NCBI GenBank assembly: GCA_030448265.1 | Contig: JAUJNG010000023.1 | Coordinates: 1-64,000 of the forward strand | Direction: 5' to 3' | Source of the DNA: Abditibacterium sp. | GTDB taxonomy: Bacteria > Armatimonadota > Abditibacteriia > Abditibacteriales > Abditibacteriaceae | Length of the DNA: 64,000 bases | Shown here: positions 31,341 through 39,202 of the stretch, in pieces | Layout: the number at the start of each line of letters is the position of its first letter | Position numbering within the stretch: the stretch's first letter is position 1 | Made by a program: the position numbers and the translations under genes | Notes under the pieces: generated by a model | What the model was told of the DNA's origin: nothing | Databases searched by the model: none | Seen by the model: only the letters and a program-made list of their open reading frames with translations

Positions 31341-32951
31341 ATGCCCCGACTCCCTTTTTCGCCGTCGTTTATCCTCAGTGCCGCTCTTCTGGCCACCGTG
31401 CCATGTGGCGCGCAGGCGAAAAAAGGGACGACGCCGCGCGCCGCCGCGCCCACTTCCCTGCCCTTATTGATAGGCGCCGCTCTGGGCGGACTGGCACTGG
31501 GCGGCGCGCTCGGTTTCGCGCTCAGAAAACCGGCGGCGCCCAAGACTTCCGGCGAGGCTGACCCGCTTTTCGATGATGCGCCCTTTCCGCTCGCTTTGAT
31601 CGATTCGAACGAAAAAATAGGCCGTGCCAACTCCGCGTTTTCGCATTTTGTGGGAGTTCAAAACGCGACGGGGCAGGTCTTTTCGCAGTGGCTTCATCCC
31701 GATGATCTGGCGCGCGTTCGCGCCCTTTGCAGTGAGGTTTTTAGCGGCTCCAGCGCCCAGTCGAGCGGAGAAAACCGCTTTTTTCGCGCCGACGGCGCTC
31801 TGGTTCATGCCGCTCTGAGCATCAGGAAGCAGGGGCAAAAACGTGAACCCGATACGGTTTTGCTCGGTTTGCAGGATGTCACGGCGCGCGTCGAAGCGCA
31901 AAACGAACTGTCGGGCGCGCGCACGGCGATTGGCGCGCTTTACGAGGTGATTGCGGGCGACAAATCGCGCGATCTGGACGCCAAAATCAAGTCGCTTTTG
32001 GCGATGGGCTGCGGGCGATTCGAGCTTCCCGTCGGCGTGCTGGGCCGCTTCGCGGGCGAGGATTTCGAAACCCTTTTCGTGCAGAGCGCCGACCGGCGCA
32101 TTCGCCCCGCTCTCACTTTTGCGCGCGCCGACACCGATTCGAGCGAAGCGCGGCTGCTGGGGCTCTCCCAACTCCCGACTCGCGGCAACTGGCGCGATTT
32201 TCCCATTGTGGCCGTCAACGCTGGCCACGCTTATCTGGGCGCGCCCGTCGCGGTGGAGGGCGAGTTGTTCGGCATGCTTTCTTTTAGCGGCCTCGAAGCC
32301 AGACCCAAGCCCCTTGGCGACGAAAGCGGCGCATTGCTGCAACTGATGGCGCAGTGGGTGGGCGGCGAAATCGAGCGCGAAGAGGCGCGGCGGGCGCTCG
32401 AAACCCAGCAGTTGGCTCTTGTGGAAGCCAACCAGAAGCTGGAAATGCTGGCGACTCACGATCCGCTCACCGGCGCTAAAAACCGGCGCGCCTTCAACGA
32501 CAAACTCGCCGAAGAATGGTCGCGCGCCGTGCGCTACGGCACGCCGCTCAGCCTGGTTTTGATGGACGTCGATAAATTCAAGAGCTACAACGACACTTTC
32601 GGCCATCCGGCGGGCGATGAAGTGCTCAAAAAAGTGGCGCGCACCCTGATGGCGGCGGTGCGAACCACCGACTTTTTCGCGCGCTACGGCGGCGAAGAGT
32701 TCGTTTTGGTGCTCCCCAACACCGATGCCGACGGCGCCATGATTCTGGCCGACCGGCTGCGCCAGAAAATCGAGGGCGCGTCGTGGAAAGAGCGCGCCGT
32801 CACCGCCAGCATGGGCGTGGCGAGCCTGACGGGTGACATCAAAGACGCCGCCGCGCTAACCCAGGCCGCCGACGACGCGCTTTATCAATCGAAGAAAAAC
32901 GGGCGAAACCGCGTGACTCATGTGCGCGACGTGCCGCGTGTTGCGGTTTGA
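31341..32951 (+). CDS. PAS-GAF-GGDEF diguanylate cyclase
   Basis: 536 residues. A signal-like first helix and a second hydrophobic stretch (LPLLIGAALGGLALGGALGFAL) anchor it. Then a PAS-like domain (~75-190, FPLALIDSNEKIGRANSAFSHFVG), a GAF-like domain (~205-355) and a GGDEF domain (~375-530): DPLTGAKNRRAFND, MDVDKFKSYNDTFGHPAGDEVL and active loop YGGEEFVLVLP. All catalytic residues are kept, so it should make cyclic di-GMP. ATG 31341 chosen. A strong hairpin terminator follows at once. Confidence 0.9.
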   Translation: MPRLPFSPSFILSAALLATVPCGAQAKKGTTPRAAAPTSLPLLIGAALGGLALGGALGFALRKPAAPKTSGEADPLFDDAPFPLALIDSNEKIGRANSAFSHFVGVQNATGQVFSQWLHPDDLARVRALCSEVFSGSSAQSSGENRFFRADGALVHAALSIRKQGQKREPDTVLLGLQDVTARVEAQNELSGARTAIGALYEVIAGDKSRDLDAKIKSLLAMGCGRFELPVGVLGRFAGEDFETLFVQSADRRIRPALTFARADTDSSEARLLGLSQLPTRGNWRDFPIVAVNAGHAYLGAPVAVEGELFGMLSFSGLEARPKPLGDESGALLQLMAQWVGGEIEREEARRALETQQLALVEANQKLEMLATHDPLTGAKNRRAFNDKLAEEWSRAVRYGTPLSLVLMDVDKFKSYNDTFGHPAGDEVLKKVARTLMAAVRTTDFFARYGGEEFVLVLPNTDADGAMILADRLRQKIEGASWKERAVTASMGVASLTGDIKDAAALTQAADDALYQSKKNGRNRVTHVRDVPRVAV

Positions 32952-32957
32952 AAAAGA

Positions 32958-32984
32958 AAAGCCCGCTCAATTTGAACGGGCTTT
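32958..32984 (+). terminator. intrinsic terminator after the cyclase gene
   Basis: AAAGCCCG pairs with CGGGCTTT, and the inner TCAA pairs with TTGA. It begins 7 bp after the stop codon at 32949-32951. A short T run closes the right arm; the A run on the left would allow action on the other strand. Confidence 0.8.
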
Positions 32985-32989
32985 CCTGG

Positions 32990-33217
32990 TCAGACCTGAG
33001 AATTGCGATTGCAAATCCAGATTGAAAGGCTTCGCAAGTGGGATGAACTTCGGTAGCAGGTCACAACCATATAGAACTGGCGCCTAATAGACCCATGAAC
33101 ACCACCCATAACCAAGAGGAATTTGGTGTTGCTTTTCGTGTTTCAGAACGTAGGGAGCCGATTTATCCTCATGAAATATGCTGCATTTCATATTAGAGCA
33201 TGAGTGACCGATTGACA
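32990..33217. other. intergenic, no clear gene
   Basis: About 230 bp between the cyclase terminator and the end of the leftward gene at 33218. A frame on the minus strand crosses it (33084-33305) but overlaps the neighbour and has no recognisable features. Confidence 0.4.
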
Positions 33218-33763
33218 TCAATCGGTTTTCAAGAGCACCTGTCCTAAGTGGCTCTTCGCTCCTTCCTGGCCGATTCGCCTGGGCATGGCCGCGTAGCGCA
33301 ACCAAAATCGCTGTGCGTCTTTCAACTGGATCTCGCAGCGCCGAAAACGCACCGATGAAGGCGCAACGGGCTTTTTGTTGGCATCCAGCCAGCGCAGCAG
33401 GCGCCCATTGTGAAAGTAAAACCGGTGTTGCACATTTGAATGCTTCCCTTCAGTTTCGTGCTGACGAAACACAAAGAAAAGTTGTCCGTGCCGGAAGTAA
33501 TACTCATGACGCGTGCTGTTTTCTCCGGCGTAACCTGAGAGCACTACCTTTTTAAGTTCCTTTCCGACAAAGTAGGATTCGATGCCAGTATCGCCTGTCT
33601 CGTCGCTCCAAGCGATCTTGCGCGCCCGCGCAAGATCGGCGTTTGTGGCGGCGTAGTCACTCCGAATGCTGCGAATCTGGGTTTCGATGGTCGATGCTGC
33701 TTGACACTGAACGCTGAATGTCATGCTTAATGCAACCGCCATAGTTATTTTGAGAGTATTCAC
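33218..33763 (-). CDS. small secreted protein, unknown family
   Basis: 181 residues from a GTG at 33763 with AAGGAC about 10 bases upstream. Signal peptide (KITMAVALSMTFSVQCQAAS) then a basic, aromatic-rich body: HEYYFRHGQLFFVFRQHETEG and QHRFYFHNGRLLRWLD, a beta-strand pattern. No family assigned. The IS1-type element ends 44 bp upstream of the start, so its promoter may have been displaced or supplied by the element. Confidence 0.65.
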   Translation of the reverse strand: MNTLKITMAVALSMTFSVQCQAASTIETQIRSIRSDYAATNADLARARKIAWSDETGDTGIESYFVGKELKKVVLSGYAGENSTRHEYYFRHGQLFFVFRQHETEGKHSNVQHRFYFHNGRLLRWLDANKKPVAPSSVRFRRCEIQLKDAQRFWLRYAAMPRRIGQEGAKSHLGQVLLKTD

Positions 33764-33827
33764 TCAATTTTCGTCCTTCGTTGTTAATTTGGAAGATGCT
33801 TCTGGGGGTATCTTTTCCGAGTGAGTG

Positions 33828-34307
33828 TTAGGCGTATTTTTTGGCTTGTCTGAGGTTCCAGTGATGGATGAACCAGTGGAGTCGAGCCTGGAGCCAGTGG
33901 AGCGAGCGCGCAAACGCCAGAGATTTGCGAGTGAGGTAGGACACGCCCTGGCGCAAGGCGTTGTTGGTGCCTTCGACGGGTGAAGTCTCACCCCAGGTCT
34001 CAGGGTCACGCTTGAGGCAGCGAGCGTGCTGAAGAGGCGCCTTTTGCAAAAGCGACTGATAAACGCGATAGCCATCGGTGAACACCAGATCATCGCGCCA
34101 GGGCAGAGGCACCTGCTTCCACACCATCTCGGCGCTCTGGAGGTCACGCCTGCCGACAAAGAAGGCCAGCACCTGCAAGTTGCGCCGCGACAGCACGATC
34201 CAGATCCACACTGCATTGCGCTTGGCCCACACGAAGCTCCACAACTCATCAAGGATCACCTCGTCATGGCCCTTATGGGGCATAAGCGTCTCGTCTAAAG
34301 CAGGCAA
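33828..34307 (-). CDS. IS1-type InsB-like transposase part
   Basis: 159 residues from the listed Met, though translation should come from InsA by a frame change. Motifs follow IS1 InsB: DELWSFVWAKRNAVWIW with the first catalytic Asp, VFTDGYRVYQ with the second, and SPVEGTNNALRQG with the Glu. The InsB frame is +1 (or -2) to InsA, not the -1 of E. coli IS1. A run of six A at 34318-34323 with flanking C is present at the junction. Confidence 0.88.
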   Translation of the reverse strand: MPALDETLMPHKGHDEVILDELWSFVWAKRNAVWIWIVLSRRNLQVLAFFVGRRDLQSAEMVWKQVPLPWRDDLVFTDGYRVYQSLLQKAPLQHARCLKRDPETWGETSPVEGTNNALRQGVSYLTRKSLAFARSLHWLQARLHWFIHHWNLRQAKKYA

Positions 34308-34575
34308 GGCTTCTACGTTTTTTGAGCAGCTTATACACAGTGTTGGGCGAGACCTTAAACGTGCGGCAGATGCCGATCAGGGGCGTCTTCTCCAACAGCG
34401 CCCGCCCGATCATCTCCGCCTTTTCCTGGCTCAAAGAGCGCGACTTGGGAGAAGGTGTGAAGGCCCGACGGCACACGGTGCAATACAAGCGCTCGCTGCC
34501 CTGCTGGGTGCGGCCATGACGGCGAACCCGACTCGATTCCCCGCAGTGAGGGCACGACAAGGTGATGCTGACCAT
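34273..34575 (-). CDS. IS1-type InsA-like DNA-binding part
   Basis: 100 residues. A zinc ribbon (CPHCGESSRVRRHG ... RLYCTVCRRAF) is followed by a helix-turn-helix region (LIGICRTFKVSPNTVYKLLKK). This is the InsA layout: it binds the element's ends and, if made alone, represses. It overlaps the InsB-like frame; joining the two makes the active transposase. Confidence 0.88.
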   Translation of the reverse strand: MVSITLSCPHCGESSRVRRHGRTQQGSERLYCTVCRRAFTPSPKSRSLSQEKAEMIGRALLEKTPLIGICRTFKVSPNTVYKLLKKRRSLACFRRDAYAP

Positions 34576-34676
34576 GATCTACAGATTACTCTTTCACACA
34601 CGATTGGAAAAGATACCCTTCTGGGAGCTTGCCTGTGTTTGTGAGGCCCAGACCCTCGACGACTTCGCGCACCGCG

Positions 34677-35042
34677 TTACCAAGAACGAGAAGGCTCTGT
34701 TTGTGTCCAGCGTGGCGAATCGGGTAAATAGAATGAGGCCCATTGTCGTGTATCGTCCGAATCAAGATTTGTAACACGAAAAAAATACTCAGCCTTGGTA
34801 GGAACTGACTTAAATAGGATTCTCATTCCACCCACAGGATGAAAATCCGGTTTGGTTTGAGTCGGCTGTGCATCGCCTACTTTGAAAATCCAAGCGCGAT
34901 ATTTACCATGAGGCATATTTTTGATGGTGACAGCGACGTCGCGAGTCGCGGCTCCGGCATATGCCACTTGAAGGCGAAAGACTGCTGGAAGAGTGAGGGC
35001 CATCACGATGAGGATGGCGAGGCATTTTTTGGTTCTGTTCAT
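34677..35042 (-). CDS. small secreted protein, unknown family
   Basis: 121 residues. Signal peptide (KKCLAILIVMALTLPAVFRLQVAYAG) then a beta-rich domain (TRDVAVTIKNMPHGKYRAWIFKVGD, YFFRVTNLDSDD). AAAGGAG precedes ATG 35042. The C-terminal DSPRWTQTEPSRSW is hydrophilic and possibly altered. No family recognised. It lies 50 bp past the IS1 element and on the same strand as several small exported-protein genes. Confidence 0.6.
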   Translation of the reverse strand: MNRTKKCLAILIVMALTLPAVFRLQVAYAGAATRDVAVTIKNMPHGKYRAWIFKVGDAQPTQTKPDFHPVGGMRILFKSVPTKAEYFFRVTNLDSDDTRQWASFYLPDSPRWTQTEPSRSW

Positions 35043-35067
35043 TGTAGTTCTCCTTTGGTAGGTCTGT

Positions 35068-35577
35068 TCATGGATGACGAAGTCTGCTTTCCCATCCCAT
35101 TGAATAGATTCGATCTAATCCCTCGTGTGCGCTGTCAAAATCATCTGCCACTTTGACGTATTTGACTTCGCTTGTGCTCATCCCCACGGCTGCCAGAGGC
35201 ACTCGCAAAACCGTTTTGTCATTGTTGAAAACCAGCGAGCCAGGAATGTCAACGTCCTCTATCGCAGCGTAACCCACGAATCCTTTGCCGGCTATCCAAA
35301 AATTCACTTTATTGCCGTTGACTTCGTAGCTTCCTTTAGGCCCTTCGATGCGTGCTCCATGAGCGCCAGGCTCGCGGTAAGAACTGGCGAATTTTCCATC
35401 CGGTTTCAGCCAGATGCGGTTTCCACTGTCTTCGTCGGGCAGATAAGCGACATAGTAGCCGATTGGATCAATTTTCTGCTTGCTCACCATGATGAAAAAC
35501 ACTGATGTGGCAGCAATGGCGGTTATAACACTGGTGAACAAAGTCAACTTGAGCGCGAATGTCTTTTGGGGTGCCAT
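35068..35577 (-). CDS. membrane-anchored protein, unknown family
   Basis: 169 residues. One helix (LTLFTSVITAIAATSVFFIM) near the N-terminus, then an external domain with IGYYVAYLPDEDSGNRIWLKPDGKF and GSYEVNGNKVNFWIAG, which looks like a small beta sandwich. ATG 35577 was chosen because an upstream 31-codon extension has no signal character. It is followed on the same strand by the gene at 34677, 25 bp away. Confidence 0.6.
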   Translation of the reverse strand: MAPQKTFALKLTLFTSVITAIAATSVFFIMVSKQKIDPIGYYVAYLPDEDSGNRIWLKPDGKFASSYREPGAHGARIEGPKGSYEVNGNKVNFWIAGKGFVGYAAIEDVDIPGSLVFNNDKTVLRVPLAAVGMSTSEVKYVKVADDFDSAHEGLDRIYSMGWESRLRHP

Positions 35578-35670
35578 GATTGTCGCTCTGGTTATGTCAA
35601 ACCCATTTGCGCAGTAACAGACCGATGCGCTGATGGCGCACTGGCCCAAGTGACTCTCCTGACTCTCCAA

Positions 35671-36765
35671 TTACTGAGATGTGAACATCGCCCAGCTGTT
35701 CGTTTCGCTCAGGAAACCGGTGTCGCTAAGTGCATGAACGCGCCAGCGCCAGGCCCCTTTGGGCATTCGATTCACGTTGAAGGTGTAAGCCGTCATATTG
35801 GCAGGAAACGGAAACGTTAAGAAGCGGCTTTGGTGGTTGGCGTCGGCGGGGTTGAAAAGCGTAACCGCCTGCAATTCCAGAAGATAACCGCTCGCGCCAT
35901 CAACCTGCTGCCACACCAGGGGCGTATCGCGGTTAATGCGCGAGTTCATCGGGGGTGAGAGCCATCGGGCATAAGGAGAAGTGGCTGAGGGAGGTAAAAC
36001 AACGTTGGGAACGGGTGATGGGATGTCGCCAATGGATTCGGGTAGGATGATGGGCTTGGAAGGAGGTATCTTCACCAACATGGGGTTGGCCCAAACAGCA
36101 GTATCTACATAGGTATCCTCGTCTCCCGATGAAATGAGCGAAATGCCTGTATAGCCTTTGATTGAGACATTGGCTTTAACGGGTTGCTCTCCTTCTGCCA
36201 TCCAAGGAGAAGTAAACAGTGTCCGTCCATCCCCTTGGATAACGAATTTGTTCTTTCCTTTTCCATACCCACCTCGAAACCCAACCCAAACTTCGAGTGC
36301 ATCGAAGCCCTCTGGAGTAGAAAAAACAATTCTGCGCATCCCAGCCTCCCCACCAGAGGCTCTAACGTTCATTATGCCTGCGGCCTCGAATACTCTTCCT
36401 GCTACAGTAATTTTCTTCTCGACGTCCCAATGACCTTCAACCGGTTTAATCTCAGTTAGGGAACGCTCTACGCGCTGACCAGTGTCCCTTCCTATCACCT
36501 CAAGGGACGAAACCAAATTCTGCCGATTCATGGTGAGGCGCACGGCATCATCCGCCTGTAAATCGGTCCACCCTCCTCCTTCGCCGTTGGCAAGCGTTGT
36601 CCTTACGTCCTCCGCCCAACGATAGGTCATGCCATTCTTGAGTTGAACGCCGTTTTGCGTGACGCGAGCGATCACGCCGTTAATGGCGTTTTGCGCCACA
36701 GCGGGCGAGTGCTGAAATCCCAGCACCAGAACCGCGAGAACAACCAACAGGAAAAATTTTTTCAT
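35671..36765 (-). CDS. exported protein with NPCBM-like and FN3-like domains
   Basis: 364 residues. Signal peptide (MKKFFLLVVLAVLVLGFQHSPAVAQ) followed by a small domain, an NPCBM/NEW2-like carbohydrate-binding module (~115-240, KITVAGRVFEAAGIMNVRAS and FDALEVWVGFRGGYGKG), a proline-rich linker, and a fibronectin III-like end (~265-364, SRINRDTPLVWQQVDGASGYLLELQ). It probably binds sugars at the cell surface. ATG 36765 was chosen for the clear signal. Confidence 0.75.
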   Translation of the reverse strand: MKKFFLLVVLAVLVLGFQHSPAVAQNAINGVIARVTQNGVQLKNGMTYRWAEDVRTTLANGEGGGWTDLQADDAVRLTMNRQNLVSSLEVIGRDTGQRVERSLTEIKPVEGHWDVEKKITVAGRVFEAAGIMNVRASGGEAGMRRIVFSTPEGFDALEVWVGFRGGYGKGKNKFVIQGDGRTLFTSPWMAEGEQPVKANVSIKGYTGISLISSGDEDTYVDTAVWANPMLVKIPPSKPIILPESIGDIPSPVPNVVLPPSATSPYARWLSPPMNSRINRDTPLVWQQVDGASGYLLELQAVTLFNPADANHQSRFLTFPFPANMTAYTFNVNRMPKGAWRWRVHALSDTGFLSETNSWAMFTSQ

Positions 36766-36862
36766 TGAGGTCTCCGTTGCAATTTTGTCGTCCGGCATTA
36801 TCGCACATAAGGCAGGTGGTGCAACAAGAAATAATCTTCCAACTCAAACACAAAAAACGAAG

Positions 36863-36907
36863 TTATTTGATCTCGACGCCCGCACCTGCGGCTTTGAGTT
36901 TCTTGCT
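36863..36907 (-). pseudogene. possible 3' fragment of ribosomal protein L7/L12 gene
   Basis: The minus strand here encodes KKLKAAGAGVEIK followed by a stop, very close to the C-terminus of L7/L12 (rplL), which usually ends in KKLEEAGAKVELK-type text. The match is only about 13 codons and no upstream L7/L12 sequence is seen. It may be chance. If real, it would suggest that a foreign segment carries or was joined at a 3' rplL piece. Confidence 0.3.
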
Positions 36908-36933
36908 GCTACGGCTACTAACGATGCTCCATA

Positions 36934-37647
36934 TTAAGGCCCAGGCTTAGCCGTAAGCAAAACCCAGTAATGTCGATACCTGCTACCTGGTATAAATGCG
37001 TATCCTATCCCGTATTCGATTTGCTCTGCATAGAACGGAATTTCAGCCAGCATATGCCTACGATGGCCTGGCGAGTTCAACCACTGTTCTTTGGTAGCTT
37101 CTGCTGTGGCCCCCCCAGCTGCAATAGATTCTATGTTGTTGCCGTCTGGGGCTTGATTGTAGAAGGATGGCAAAGCATATCCAGCTTGCCTGACGAGATA
37201 ATTGGGGCCGAAGCCGTCGGGGTTGGTATGACCAAAGTAATCGCGGCGTCCCATATCTTCCGCTCGTTCACGAGCAACTCTGGCCAAAATCGGATTACGT
37301 GTTAAAGAAGGCCGTTGCTGATTTGGGTCTTGTATTATCAGCAGGGCGATCCTGTGTTCTTGCTCATCTGCGGATGGCAAGGGGGTGGCAGTTGGCGCTG
37401 GAGTAGCAGTTGGCGCTGGAGTAGCAGTTGGCGCTGGAGTAAATGCCGGTTCCGCCGCTGGTTGAGTTGGCTCTACTGCGGGAGACGATGGCCCAGGATC
37501 GGGAATAGAAGTGGGAGACGGTGACGCAGGCAGTTGGGGGCCACTGCCACTTCCGCCGCCGCATCCTGCAACTATGATCGCAGCGAAGAGAGTCTTTAGC
37601 ACTGCACTTGTAATATAAAAATTACGATTTCCATTGAACATATGCAT
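36934..37647 (-). CDS. CAP/SCP-domain lipoprotein
   Basis: 237 residues. Lipobox AIIVAGC is near residue 30. A Pro/Thr/Ala linker includes three exact 18-nt repeats (37388-37441) giving PAPTAT units. The C-terminal CAP domain has NPILARVARERAEDMGRRDYFGHTNPDG, with the His and the later EQWLNSPGHRRHML, which carries the conserved second His. CAP proteins of bacteria are secreted and may act on lipids or peptides; role here unknown. Confidence 0.85.
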   Translation of the reverse strand: MHMFNGNRNFYITSAVLKTLFAAIIVAGCGGGSGSGPQLPASPSPTSIPDPGPSSPAVEPTQPAAEPAFTPAPTATPAPTATPAPTATPLPSADEQEHRIALLIIQDPNQQRPSLTRNPILARVARERAEDMGRRDYFGHTNPDGFGPNYLVRQAGYALPSFYNQAPDGNNIESIAAGGATAEATKEQWLNSPGHRRHMLAEIPFYAEQIEYGIGYAFIPGSRYRHYWVLLTAKPGP

Positions 37648-37934
37648 CGTTCTTCAATTATGTATTTTGTTCGATTGCGCCTGTAATATAGCGAATTCGA
37701 TTAAGGTGTTCCGGTGGTTTGGGAGCGCAGGCATCTTTCCAGCAACATAAATACCATTCAGGCAACATTCCAGCGCTCCCAAAGACGCCAAAACAAAATG
37801 CAAAGGCGATTCGCATTCTCTATAAAAAACGCATATTCTTCTCTGGAAAGTCCACGCAGATTACGAATTCAACGCGGATTTTTCCAAAGCCGACTCAGAT
37901 TTTAGGCGAGCAAAAAGTGAGAGGGTATTACCCA
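37648..37934. other. intergenic with a GGGAGCGC stem-loop
   Basis: About 290 bp. TTTGGGAGCGC (about 37719) pairs with GCGCTCCCAAA (about 37778) across a loop of ~45 bp. No gene is seen. Confidence 0.45.
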
Positions 37935-39023
37935 TTAAGGGGAATTGCGATTACCCGATTGGGTATTTTTGGTAGTAGCGGCATGGCGCGCGTAAAGGCG
38001 CGCGGCTTCGATGCGATTGCGCGCGCCCAACTTGCCATAGATCGAGGCGCAGTGCTTTTTGGCAGTTTCTACGCTGCGGCCTATGGCCTGCGCGATTTGG
38101 GGGTTGGTGGCTCCGGTTGCCAGCAAGCGCAGCACTTGCACTTCGGCTTCGCTGAGACAATCGAGCGGGTTACTGGTCTTTGGGGAGGTCTTGAGATGGG
38201 GCGAATCGAGGACGGAGCGCGAGGACAATGGCAGTTGACTGGCCTCAGTCTGGGCGCGGTAGCAACTGCGACACAATTCCTCGACCTGCGATTTCAAGTG
38301 GACACGCGAAATCGGCGCCTCGCTTTTGAGAGTTTGCGAGAGTTCCTGCGCTTGGCGCGTCAGGGGTTGAAGAAGTTCGACGAAATGATCGGCGATGCGA
38401 ATGTGGTGCGCCTGCGCCTCGCGCAACTGAATTTGCAGTTTCTCCGCAGCCTCCTGCTGCCCGCGCTTTTGAGTTCGAGACAGCAAATGCAGCGCGACGC
38501 GGTTGCACCACAACTCTAACGCCGCTATCGTGGTCTGGCTATACACGTCCGGCTGGTAGCTTTGCACCGAAAAAACGCCCAGCAGTTCCGTTTCCTCGCC
38601 ACTTTTGGCGGCGATGAGCGGCAAATGCACCGCCGAGAGCGAAATGCGGCTGCCGTTGCCGAAATTGATATTGGCGCTATGAATCGCCTCGGTTTCCGCA
38701 TTGAGAATCAACGGTTTGCCTTCGCGCACCACGTAGGAAGTTGGCCCGTTGCCCATCGGAATGGTCAGAGGCTCGTCGTAGAGGTCTTCGTCGAAGTTGT
38801 AAGTGAAAAACAGCGCATTGTCACGCGGGCGATGAAGACACACATAACACGAATCGACCTGCGACAAAAGCGCGGCCTGATGGTGCATCAATTCATAGAG
38901 CGCGTAATCATCCTCCGGTATCAAGGCGGCCAGCAGACGCTCGGATTCGAGCAGCCAATGAAGCCAGTGCACCGGACTATCGGCAGAAAAGGGCGAGGAG
39001 ACTTTGCTTTTCACGGCATCCAT
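37935..39023 (-). CDS. GAF and LuxR-type DNA-binding regulator
   Basis: 362 residues. A GAF-like sensor occupies ~25-190 (LYELMHHQAALLSQVDSCYVCLHRPRD), then a long helical stretch (~190-260) and a LuxR C-terminal helix-turn-helix (CLSEAEVQVLRLLATGATNPQIAQAIGRSVETAKKHCASIYGKLGARNRIEAA). ATG 39023 was chosen; the upstream frame runs into the 20-bp repeat at 39062-39081. The target genes are unknown. Confidence 0.87.
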   Translation of the reverse strand: MDAVKSKVSSPFSADSPVHWLHWLLESERLLAALIPEDDYALYELMHHQAALLSQVDSCYVCLHRPRDNALFFTYNFDEDLYDEPLTIPMGNGPTSYVVREGKPLILNAETEAIHSANINFGNGSRISLSAVHLPLIAAKSGEETELLGVFSVQSYQPDVYSQTTIAALELWCNRVALHLLSRTQKRGQQEAAEKLQIQLREAQAHHIRIADHFVELLQPLTRQAQELSQTLKSEAPISRVHLKSQVEELCRSCYRAQTEASQLPLSSRSVLDSPHLKTSPKTSNPLDCLSEAEVQVLRLLATGATNPQIAQAIGRSVETAKKHCASIYGKLGARNRIEAARLYARHAATTKNTQSGNRNSP

Positions 39024-39061
39024 TTTACTTGCGATGACGCGCGATAGAAAAGCGATTGAAG

Positions 39062-39081
39062 AATAGACCTCTTGCAAAAGT
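39062..39081. repeat. 20-bp repeat, inverted partner at 25.53 kb
   Basis: AATAGACCTCTTGCAAAAGT, the exact reverse complement of 25531-25550. It lies just upstream of the LuxR-type gene, 15 bp before the three-helix repeat copy ii. Confidence 0.8.
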
Positions 39082-39095
39082 GCCTATCCGAAAAA

Positions 39096-39202
39096 GGCAG
39101 CGAATCCATTCGCCGCAGTGGAACGAAGTCGGCCTGCGCGGACTGAGGCCCTCAACCTGCGAAGGCAGGTTTCGTTAGGTTGCGGCGAATGGATTCGCTG
39201 CC
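39096..39202. repeat. three-helix repeat, copy ii
   Basis: Outer arms 39096-39117 and 39181-39202 pair perfectly (22 bp, containing the palindromic word CGAATCCATTCG). Inside are AGTCGGC-CTGC-GCGGACT (39127-39144, one mismatch) and AACCTGC-GAAG-GCAGGTT (39154-39171, perfect). Read on the minus strand, the order and loops (CTTC first, then GCAG) equal copies i and iii. The GH95-like gene ends inside it at 39152. Confidence 0.92.

Larger units (their letters stand above)
33807..34617 (-). mobile_element. IS1-family insertion sequence, 811 bp
   Basis: Both ends read GGTATCTTTTCC (12 perfect bases, then partial match). The element is flanked by an exact 8-bp direct repeat CTTCTGGG at 33799-33806 and 34618-34625, the target duplication. 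It holds two overlapping frames, InsA-like and InsB-like, on the minus strand. IS1 elements are ~770 bp with 8-9 bp duplications, so size and repeat agree. It looks complete and recently inserted, unlike the decayed IS5 pieces at 7.3 and 11.5 kb. Confidence 0.92.

Noticed and set aside
33084..33305. Minus-strand frame overlapping the end of the small secreted-protein gene
   Set aside because: No ribosome site, signal or family; the overlap with a better gene is large.
37388..37441. 18-nt tandem units as a separate repeat locus
   Set aside because: They encode the Pro/Ala/Thr linker of the CAP-domain lipoprotein, a normal low-complexity linker.
33000..39000. A prophage or integrative element in this small exported-protein region
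   Set aside because: No integrase, phage structural gene or tRNA end was found; only the IS1 element and the weak L7/L12 fragment hint at mobility.
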